A stretch of DNA of 64,000 nt. It comes from Loigolactobacillus bifermentans DSM 20003. Lineage in GTDB: Bacteria > Bacillota > Bacilli > Lactobacillales > Lactobacillaceae. The notes under the pieces were generated by a model that was not told where the DNA came from, made no database searches, and saw only the letters and a program-made list of their open reading frames with translations. The stretch is taken from contig NZ_AZDA01000140.1 in NCBI RefSeq assembly GCF_001434575.1, positions 1 through 64,000 on the forward strand. The letters are read 5' to 3'. Positions within the stretch are counted from its first letter, which is position 1. Each line of letters starts with the position of its first letter. Positions 16,939 through 23,638 of this stretch are shown here, piece by piece. A program made the position numbers and the translations under genes.

Positions 16939-17664
16939 ATGTTAACTTTAGCAAATATTTCATTTCAGTATCCCAGTGGCTTGGCGCTGGATCAAATTAA
17001 TTTAACGTTGCCGGCTGGCGCGTTTGTTGGCTTACTGGGCCCTAACGGTTGTGGTAAATCCACGTTATTGCGGATTCTCAGCGGCTTGGCCCAACCGACC
17101 ACCGGGACGTATCAAATTGACGACCAGCTCATTACCGCCGAATGGCTGAAACAGCCGCAACAACGGCAAGCCCTTCATCAAAAAATTGGCTTTGTATTTC
17201 AAAATAGTGACTTGCAATTGTTTAACGCTACGGTTAACGCTGAAGTGGCTTATGGCCCGCAACAATTGGGCCTAGCTCCTACAGTGGTGGCCCACCGGGT
17301 GGCTGATTGCTTGGCACTAACCGGCTGCACCGACCTGAAAGATCGGATTCCCTATCAACTGTCTGGTGGTGAAAAAAAGCGGGTGGCACTGGCCAGTGTC
17401 CTGGCACTGAATCCCCAAGTGCTTTTGTTAGATGAACCGCTTAACGGCCTTACCGCAGGGGCGCAGCAAGAAATGCTCACCTTATTGCAACAGCTGCAAC
17501 AAGCCGGTAAAACCATTATCATGGCCAGCCACAACTTTCAACAGATCAAAACCTACGCCCAGCGTTTTGTGATTTTTAACGCTGATCATACACTAGCCGC
17601 GGATCTAACAGCAAAGGCCCTTCAGGCCCAGCCTGATTTACAGGCCGAACTGGCTTTGTTATAA
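16939..17664 (+). CDS. larO: Nickel ECF transporter ATP-binding protein LarO
   Basis: CbiO-type ABC ATPase of 241 residues powering nickel uptake. Visible motifs are Walker A GPNGCGKST (residues 34-42), Q-loop Gln88 (FQNSDLQLF), signature LSGGEKKRVALA (about 138-149), Walker B VLLLDEPLNGL (about 158) and the switch His in MASHNFQQI (about 196). It is last in larR-larMN-larQ-larO and is followed by a terminator. Confidence 0.92.
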   Translation: MLTLANISFQYPSGLALDQINLTLPAGAFVGLLGPNGCGKSTLLRILSGLAQPTTGTYQIDDQLITAEWLKQPQQRQALHQKIGFVFQNSDLQLFNATVNAEVAYGPQQLGLAPTVVAHRVADCLALTGCTDLKDRIPYQLSGGEKKRVALASVLALNPQVLLLDEPLNGLTAGAQQEMLTLLQQLQQAGKTIIMASHNFQQIKTYAQRFVIFNADHTLAADLTAKALQAQPDLQAELALL

Positions 17665-17682
17665 ACGCAGTACTCATCAGTC

Positions 17683-17717
17683 GGTGACACTTGTTCTGCA
17701 GGTGTTATCGATTTTTT
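17683..17717 (+). terminator. Terminator of the larR-larO operon
   Basis: GGTGACAC pairs with GTGTTATC (two G-U pairs) over an 11-nt loop and is followed by GATTTTTT. Confidence 0.65.
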
Positions 17718-17914
17718 GTTGTGAAATGATCTAAAATACGTTGCGTTAAAGTGACCACCTACACTTTTTCAATTCATTAGGTGTCTCCCTTTGTTTAACG
17801 GGCTGGCGGCAGTGTTTACCTGTTTTTTCAAGGCTGGTAGCCCAAAAATAACGACCAAATAGCCTTCAAATGTGATTCACCGTCGTGATATGTGATGTTT
17901 TATAACATAAGAAT

Positions 17915-17964
17915 TTGACAAGTTTCATAACGCCTGCTAAATTAGCTCTTAAGGTTAGCTAATT
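17915..17964 (+). promoter_or_regulatory. Promoter of the aminotransferase-permease unit with overlapping palindrome
   Basis: TTGACA (17915-17920), 17-nt spacer, TAAATT (17938-17943). A perfect inverted repeat AATTAGCT (17940-17947) / AGCTAATT (17957-17964) begins inside the -10 and covers the probable start site. A second pair, TTTCATAA (about 17923) and TTATGAAA (about 17963-17970), encloses it. The arrangement suggests a repressor operator. The rest of the 350-bp gap (17718-17914) shows nothing I can name. Confidence 0.7.
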
Positions 17965-18014
17965 ATGAAATGTTGTGAAACTGGATTACGTTTTAAACAA
18001 AGGAGTGCGCCATT

Positions 18015-19388
18015 ATGTTAAAATCATCCGTTGCCTTAAAAGATTCACTACCTGCTGTTACCATGCCCCTTCCTGGCCCTAAGGCCGCTGTTGTTTTAAA
18101 ACAACGTGCAGCGTGCGTACCAAATGCCATTGGCACCCAATATCCAGTTGTCATCAAACGTGGCGCTGGCGCCATGATCGAAGATTTGGATGGCAATCGC
18201 CTACTTGACTGGGTTGGCGGTGTCGGCGTCATGAATGTTGGTTACAGCCAACCAGCCATTATTGCGGCCGTTCAAGCCCAGGCGCAAAATTATTTTCATA
18301 GTATGATCAATGTCACCACCCATCCCAGTTACGTTGAGCTAACACGTCGTTTATCGGCATTGGCCCCACTTAACAGCACCCACAATAAGGCCATGTTGAT
18401 CAACTCTGGTGCCGAAGCACTGGAAAATGCTGTTAAGATCGCCCGCTCCTACACCAAACGGAATAATATTATTGTTTTTTCAGGTGCGTTTCATGGTCGG
18501 ACGGCTTTAACGGTGGCCATGACCGCCAAGCGCAGTTACTCTTACGGCCTAGATCACAATATCAGTGGTATTTATCGCGCACCATATCCTTACTTATACC
18601 GCGCACCGAAAGGCTACTCCCGTTCTGAAAGCATTCGTTATTACTTAGATCAATTAGAATTAGTTTTCGCCCAAGGCTGTCCCGCGGAATTTGTCGCTGG
18701 CATTGTTTTAGAGCCCATTCAAGGTGAAGGTGGTTTTATTCCAGCACCTTTTGAGTACGTGGCGGCACTGCGGCAAATCTGTCATAAATACGGTATTTTA
18801 TTAATTGCTGACGAAGTCCAAACTGGCTTTGGCCGTTCAGGCCAATTGTTTGTGTCTAACTATTGGCAAGAAAGGGGCTTTGCGCCAGATATTATTGCCA
18901 CTGCTAAATCCATCGGCGCTGGCTTGCCTTTAGCCGCTGTGATCTCAACCGCTGAAATCATGGATGGGATTCAACCTGGCATTGTAGGCAGTACCTTTGG
19001 CGGCAATGCCATGGCGTGTGTTGCCGGCCTGAAAGTGCTAGATATTATTCGCGATCAAGACTTATGTCAGAAAGCCTTACGTAATGGCAAAATTGTGGCA
19101 ACAGGCTTTCGTGCCTTGCAGGCAAAATACCCACAGGTCGGGGATGTACGCGGTATTGGCAGTATGGTGGGCATCGAATTCGTTCATGACCCGATTTCAA
19201 AACAGCCTTATCCAGAACTGGTGCAACGGCTAATCAATAACGCCGTTCAACACGGTTTATTAATGGAAAATGCCGGCCTACATGACAATGTGATTCGTTT
19301 TCTCTGTCCCTTAGTGGCAACACCAGAACAACTGAAAGCCGGTTTGAAAATCTTCGAATCTGCATTAACGGCAGCATTAACAGACTAA
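18015..19388 (+). CDS. Class III PLP aminotransferase, GABA aminotransferase-like
   Basis: The 457-residue protein is a fold-type I, class III aminotransferase: LLDWVGGVGVMNVGYSQP near residue 65, NSGAEALENAVKIAR at about 130, FHGRTALTVAMTAK at about 160, VLEPIQGEGGF, DEVQTGFGRSG, and the PLP lysine Lys298 in ATAKSIGAGLPLAAV. Overall it most resembles GabT (4-aminobutyrate to succinate semialdehyde). Lactobacillary amino-acid racemases such as isoleucine 2-epimerase belong to the same class, so the substrate is uncertain. An AAAGGAG site precedes the ATG. An amino-acid permease follows after 99 bp, which supports amino-acid uptake and transamination. Confidence 0.8.
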   Translation: MLKSSVALKDSLPAVTMPLPGPKAAVVLKQRAACVPNAIGTQYPVVIKRGAGAMIEDLDGNRLLDWVGGVGVMNVGYSQPAIIAAVQAQAQNYFHSMINVTTHPSYVELTRRLSALAPLNSTHNKAMLINSGAEALENAVKIARSYTKRNNIIVFSGAFHGRTALTVAMTAKRSYSYGLDHNISGIYRAPYPYLYRAPKGYSRSESIRYYLDQLELVFAQGCPAEFVAGIVLEPIQGEGGFIPAPFEYVAALRQICHKYGILLIADEVQTGFGRSGQLFVSNYWQERGFAPDIIATAKSIGAGLPLAAVISTAEIMDGIQPGIVGSTFGGNAMACVAGLKVLDIIRDQDLCQKALRNGKIVATGFRALQAKYPQVGDVRGIGSMVGIEFVHDPISKQPYPELVQRLINNAVQHGLLMENAGLHDNVIRFLCPLVATPEQLKAGLKIFESALTAALTD

Positions 19389-19487
19389 AAATGGTACACT
19401 AGTTACCATATTTGTTTTTTATACGGGTTCACATTTGCTAATGCTAATATGATACCCCTTAAATCTCCTTTTCAGGAAGTGACGCTT

Positions 19488-21092
19488 ATGCACACCCATA
19501 AAAAAATTAGTCTGTTTCAACTGGTCATGTTAGCCCTTGGCTCACTCATTGGTTCTGGTTGGTTATTTGGCTCTTGGGAAGCCGCCAAACTCGCTGGACC
19601 AGCCGCGATTCTCTCTTGGATCATCGGTGGTTTGATCATTGGCAGTATTGCCTACAACTACATTGAGATTGGGACCATGTTTCCAGAATCTGGCGGCATG
19701 AGCAAGTACGCCCAGTACTCCCACGGTTCCTTCTTAGGCTTTATTGCCGCGTGGGCCAACTGGGTCTCCTTGATCACGATCATCCCCATTGAGGCTGTGG
19801 CCACCGTGCAATACATGAGTAGCTGGCCTTGGGCTTGGGCACGTTGGACCCACGGCTTTCTCAGTCATGGCACCATTACCACTGCTGGTCTATTCGTCGT
19901 CTTTTTGATCATCATTATTTTCACCTTACTGAACTATTGGTCGGTAGCGATTTTAACGCACTTTACCTCACTGATCTCCATTTTCAAAATCGGGATGCCC
20001 TTGCTCACCGTGATCTTATTAACAGCATCTGGTTTTCATCCCGCTAATTATGGCACCAGCTGGCACAGTTTTTTCCCCTACGGTACCGCACCAGTCTTAA
20101 CGGCAACGTCAGTGGCTGGCATTATTTTCTCCTTTGACGCCTTTCAAACCGCCATTAACATGGGCAGTGAAATTGCCCATCCTAAACGGAATATCGGTTT
20201 AGGCATTACCTTGTCATTGCTGATTTCTGGTGTGATCTACATTTTGTTACAAAGCACCTTTATCACCACCATGCCAGCGGCGAGCTTGGCGCATGGGTGG
20301 CACGGCCTGAACTTCACCTCCCCTTTTGCTGATTTGGCCATTTTACTGGGGATCCACTGGCTTTCTGTCTTGCTGTACATGGATGCATTTGTCTCGCCTT
20401 TTGGCACCGGGGTTTCCTTTGTGGCCTCCACCGCCCGAGCTTTATATGCCATGGCTGGCAACCGGCACTTACCAAAGGCATTAGGCCAATTAAACCTTAA
20501 ATATGGCACCCCGCGCATTGCCATGGTCGTTAGCGCCGTGCTTAGCATGGTGATGGTCTCACTATTTCGCTCGTGGTCATTATTAGCCACGGTGTTATCC
20601 ACGGCAACGTTGGTGGCGTATCTCACCGGTCCCGTTACTGCTGTGTCATTACGCCACATTGGGCAAAATTTGATTCGGCCCATTCGCTTAAAGCACCTGC
20701 ACGTGATTGCACCAATTTCCTTTATTTTGGCTTCCTTGGCCATTTATTGGGCCATGTGGCCAACCACCATTCAAGTCATTGGCATTATTTTACTTGGCTT
20801 GCCGATTTACCTGTATTACGAATGGCGCATGCAGTTTGCAGAAACCAAACAAGCTTTCCGAGCCAGTTGGTGGCTGATCGGTTATTTGGTCTTTATTACC
20901 GTTATGTCTTACATTGGCGGCCAGCCCTTTAACGGCCGCAACTGGATCCATTATCCCTGGGACCAACTGGTGATTGCCATTGTCTCTTATGGCTTTTATC
21001 GTTGGGGCGTCCGTTCAGCCATCATCACCGCTGATTTTAAAAAGGCACAAGTCTTGAATCAACAAACCAGTGGCAAATTAGAAGACGATTGA
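19488..21092 (+). CDS. APC-family amino acid permease
   Basis: Membrane transporter with about twelve to fourteen hydrophobic segments. The first reads MLALGSLIGSGWLFGSW, where GSLIGSGW is the substrate-binding G-S/T-x-G region of APC transporters. I take the ATG at 19488 (534 residues) because AGGAAG lies 8 nt upstream. An in-frame ATG at 19449 would add 13 residues but has no SD. Downstream of the aminotransferase, it probably imports that enzyme's substrate or exchanges amino acids. The exact substrate cannot be read. It ends with a soluble tail after the last helix. Confidence 0.85.
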   Translation: MHTHKKISLFQLVMLALGSLIGSGWLFGSWEAAKLAGPAAILSWIIGGLIIGSIAYNYIEIGTMFPESGGMSKYAQYSHGSFLGFIAAWANWVSLITIIPIEAVATVQYMSSWPWAWARWTHGFLSHGTITTAGLFVVFLIIIIFTLLNYWSVAILTHFTSLISIFKIGMPLLTVILLTASGFHPANYGTSWHSFFPYGTAPVLTATSVAGIIFSFDAFQTAINMGSEIAHPKRNIGLGITLSLLISGVIYILLQSTFITTMPAASLAHGWHGLNFTSPFADLAILLGIHWLSVLLYMDAFVSPFGTGVSFVASTARALYAMAGNRHLPKALGQLNLKYGTPRIAMVVSAVLSMVMVSLFRSWSLLATVLSTATLVAYLTGPVTAVSLRHIGQNLIRPIRLKHLHVIAPISFILASLAIYWAMWPTTIQVIGIILLGLPIYLYYEWRMQFAETKQAFRASWWLIGYLVFITVMSYIGGQPFNGRNWIHYPWDQLVIAIVSYGFYRWGVRSAIITADFKKAQVLNQQTSGKLEDD

Positions 21093-21114
21093 TGTCAAAT
21101 TTCAGTGCGCACTT

Positions 21115-21145
21115 AAAAGGTCAAAATGTCATTTTGACCTTTTTT
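21115..21145 (+). terminator. Terminator of the permease gene
   Basis: AAAAGGTCAAAATG and CATTTTGACCTTTT form a near-perfect stem followed by T. Confidence 0.85.
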
Positions 21146-21154
21146 AATTGGAGC

Positions 21155-21185
21155 AAATTGTAATTCGTGGCACGAATTACAATTT
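21155..21185. repeat. Perfect 15-bp palindrome
   Basis: AAATTGTAATTCGTG, one G, CACGAATTACAATTT: a perfect inverted repeat just after the permease terminator. It may be an additional terminator or a protein site. The remaining sequence to 21453 (about 270 bp) has a purine-rich patch near 21330-21370 and no gene I can support. Confidence 0.6.
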
Positions 21186-21453
21186 TAATGTTTCACAGGC
21201 CCATTTAGGTCTCGAAGCTGTCACACCCTTCCGCAAAACATCAAATTTAGAGCAGGCGCTTATCCCAGTGATACCAAGGGTTTGCAAGCTTGTAACACAA
21301 ATGTAATAAAAAAAGTTGGCACGATTCAGGGGGGGTCGGGTTTTATATAAGGGAGGAGATAAAAAGATAAACAGCTGTTTTAAGCTTTGATTGCAGTATT
21401 TGTTCAAAAAAGACGCACCAACAAAATTGTCAGTCCGTCTTTCAAATCAAACC

Positions 21454-21957
21454 CTACACCGCCAAAATGCTGCCAAAGGTGGTGCCATTAAAGGTCACGT
21501 GGGCCATGAGTTTGCCGGGTATATCGGTGGTGTTATTTTTAAACGTAATGGTTAACTGCTGGGTCATGTTAGCCTTTCCTGCTGGGGCAAACGGTTGTGG
21601 CCCAAATAACGCCACGGCAATGCCACTGCTGGCTAAAGATTGTTTGGTTAAATCGGCTTGGCTTACCCATTTCGCTGCTTCCTGAATCGCAGCTGCTAAG
21701 CTATCCCAAGTGCCAGGGATGTTCAGTGTTGCGCTAGCAGCTTGATCAGGCAACAGTGACGCTGGGTCACCGGTTAAAGGCTGGCCTAAAACCATCACCG
21801 CTTGTTGCAACGCAACGGTTTGATCAGCAGTTGGCGCTGTGCCTTGCCGTAAGTTTTGAAGTTCAGTTGCCGTTAAACCAGTATAAATCGCCAAATCCGA
21901 ATCGGTTAAAGCGCTGGTCAATAAGGCTTGGATCGTAGTTAATTTCTGCATCATCAA
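21454..21957 (-). CDS. Hypothetical protein
   Basis: A 167-residue protein I do not recognise. The start ATG has AGAGGGG 6 nt upstream, and codon use looks like its neighbours, so it is probably real. Residues about 1-65 are helical with an HTH-like pattern (LTDSDLAIYTGLTATELQNLRQG, reminiscent of a Cro-like DNA-binding helix pair). Residues about 80-167 appear beta-rich (QLTITFKNNTTDIPGKLMAHVTFNG). No signal peptide or membrane helix is seen. It is a single gene upstream of the HAD/pgmB operon on the same strand, read away from it. Confidence 0.6.
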   Translation of the reverse strand: MMMQKLTTIQALLTSALTDSDLAIYTGLTATELQNLRQGTAPTADQTVALQQAVMVLGQPLTGDPASLLPDQAASATLNIPGTWDSLAAAIQEAAKWVSQADLTKQSLASSGIAVALFGPQPFAPAGKANMTQQLTITFKNNTTDIPGKLMAHVTFNGTTFGSILAV

Positions 21958-22013
21958 GTTCCCCTCTACTACGTTTTACTCTTAATAGTAGCCCAAAACC
22001 GTCACGATGCAAG

Positions 22014-22781
22014 CTAAATCAAGTGAAAATGCCGCAGTCCATGACCAATACCATCGTGCATGTTGTCTGTGGTCACATATTCAGCTAAGGCCTTCATTTG
22101 CGGATCGCCGTTGCCCATGACGATGGGATGATCGACCAAGCGTAACATAGGCGCATCATTCAGCGAATCACCAAAGGCATAAGTGGGGCAGTTTTCTAAG
22201 TTAGCGGCTTGTAAAAAGCGTAAAATGCCTGTGCGTTTGGACACGCCAGTGAGCATGGTATCCAGCCCGCGCACATTGTTGCGGACCAAGTCCAGTTGCC
22301 CGGCAAAGCGCTTGGTATAACGCGCTTCCTTGTCAGTGTTGTAAACAAACATAAAATTCACATCGTGGTGCCGATACCAACTGGGGTCAACAGTGGCGTC
22401 TAAGCCCAATAGCCGATAATTTTCCCGAGTGGCGGCATTTTCCTGACTTAAAGCAAAGGTGGTGTTGTTATACCAGGCCACCGGATCCCCTTGCAACCCA
22501 GCAAAATCATTAAAATCCTGCACTAAACGCGGTGGAATCACCGCTGCACTTAAGCGTTGCCCATGGTACTGAACGTAACTGCCATTGGCACTAACAATTG
22601 AATCGATTTTAGTTTGATCCAGCACATATTGCACCTCAAACACATTGCGCCCAGTGGCAATAATCGGCAACACATGCTGCGCCCGCAACGCGTCAATGGC
22701 TTGTAAAGTACTGATGGCGAGGGTTTTATCATCCTGCAACAAAGTGCCATCTAAATCAAAGAAAACCACTGCTTTAGGCAT
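22014..22781 (-). CDS. HAD-superfamily Cof-type phosphatase
   Basis: A 255-residue IIB-cap HAD phosphatase. Motif I is FFDLDGTLL (nucleophile Asp9, Asp11), motif II is IIATGRN, a Lys/Arg region follows near TGVSKRTGILRFL, and motif IV is YAFGDSLNDAPML. Such enzymes dephosphorylate sugar phosphates or flavin and PLP nucleotides. It overlaps pgmB by 8 bp and ends the GH65-pgmB operon, so a sugar-phosphate role is likely but unproven. Confidence 0.85.
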   Translation of the reverse strand: MPKAVVFFDLDGTLLQDDKTLAISTLQAIDALRAQHVLPIIATGRNVFEVQYVLDQTKIDSIVSANGSYVQYHGQRLSAAVIPPRLVQDFNDFAGLQGDPVAWYNNTTFALSQENAATRENYRLLGLDATVDPSWYRHHDVNFMFVYNTDKEARYTKRFAGQLDLVRNNVRGLDTMLTGVSKRTGILRFLQAANLENCPTYAFGDSLNDAPMLRLVDHPIVMGNGDPQMKALAEYVTTDNMHDGIGHGLRHFHLI

Positions 22782-23463
22782 GGAAATCCCTCCGATTCAT
22801 GGCCTGTTGAATATGAGGCAACGTCACGTCTTGTGTTTGGGTGAAAACCACGTCAGCCGCACGCAATTCGCATTTGTCACCAATACCGATAGCCACTTCG
22901 TCAGCGGCCTTAATGCCGGCGACTCCAGCTGCCGCATCTTCAAACCCCATACAAGCAGCTGGCGGCAAATGAATGCTAGCGGCCGCTTTCACGAAAATCT
23001 CTGGATCAGGCTTGCCGTGGGTTAACGTTGCGGGATCCACCACATTTGGGAAATAAGCCGTTAGCCCTAAATTTTGTAACACCCGCGGCGCATTTTTGGA
23101 AGCCGACGCCAGTGCAATACGATAGCCTTTTTGGGCTAAATCATCTAACAAGGCTTGCATCCCAGGCAAAATATCGGCTGGTGTCAAGGTGTCTACTAAG
23201 GCCAAATAATGCTGATTCTTTTCCGTCGCCAGTCGCTCTTTTTCACCTTGGGTAAAATTCTGTTCCAAATGACCGTGTTTCAAAATCAGCTCCAACGCTG
23301 CCATGCGGCCAATCCCTTTCAGACTTTCTTGTAACGCGTCATCCCAACTGATGCCCACTTGATCAGCGATTTGCCGCCAAGCCTGGGTATGAAAGCGCGC
23401 CGTATCGGTAATCACACCATCAAGATCAAAGATGGCGCCTTTAATTTGATTAAATGTTGTCAT
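22774..23463 (-). CDS. pgmB: Beta-phosphoglucomutase
   Basis: Converts beta-glucose 1-phosphate to glucose 6-phosphate. The 229-residue HAD protein has nucleophile Asp13 and acid/base Asp15 in AIFDLDGVITDTARFH, the cap segment SLKGIGRMAAL (in place of the usual KGVSRxxSL), LASASKNAP and GFEDAAAGV. Beta-glucose 1-phosphate is the product of inverting GH65 phosphorylases, and a GH65 gene lies just upstream, so the pair forms a disaccharide phosphorolysis route. Its SD is the end of repeat array B (23472-23617). Confidence 0.93.
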   Translation of the reverse strand: MTTFNQIKGAIFDLDGVITDTARFHTQAWRQIADQVGISWDDALQESLKGIGRMAALELILKHGHLEQNFTQGEKERLATEKNQHYLALVDTLTPADILPGMQALLDDLAQKGYRIALASASKNAPRVLQNLGLTAYFPNVVDPATLTHGKPDPEIFVKAAASIHLPPAACMGFEDAAAGVAGIKAADEVAIGIGDKCELRAADVVFTQTQDVTLPHIQQAMNRRDFHA

Positions 23464-23471
23464 AAATTCGA

Positions 23472-23617
23472 CCTCCTAAATGCTCTACTGACTATTTTGC
23501 TACCGCAAAATCCTATTTCGGAGGATGTCCATTCCCTCGGGCGAAGTGCACCACGAGGGAAACATGGCTCCTCCTAAGTTCTCTAAGGGCTATTTTGCCA
23601 ACGCAAAATCTTATTTC
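23472..23617 (-). repeat. Array B of the SD-hairpin repeat: one full unit plus a partial unit, before pgmB
   Basis: Same architecture as the serC leader. The distal partial copy (second hairpin with loop GTTG, then TTAGGAGGAGCC) leads to an ATG at 23565-23563. P1 arms are CCCTCG and CGAGGG (perfect). The anti-SD TCCTCC (about 23525-23520) is perfectly complementary to the GGAGG of pgmB (23476-23472). Hairpin 2 has loop GGTA. The ATG opens a 21-codon frame ending at TAG (23502-23500). It lies within the GH65-pgmB operon and fills most of the intergenic gap. Confidence 0.82.
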
Positions 23618-23638
23618 AAAAGACTGGCCAGTCCCTTC

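Noticed and set aside
19449-19487. Upstream start of the APC permease
   Set aside because: The 13-residue extension has no SD, whereas the ATG at 19488 does and gives the usual short cytoplasmic start.
21177-21407. 76-residue minus-strand ORF in the gap after the permease
   Set aside because: No SD, low-complexity composition and no family resemblance, and its 3' end runs into the palindrome.
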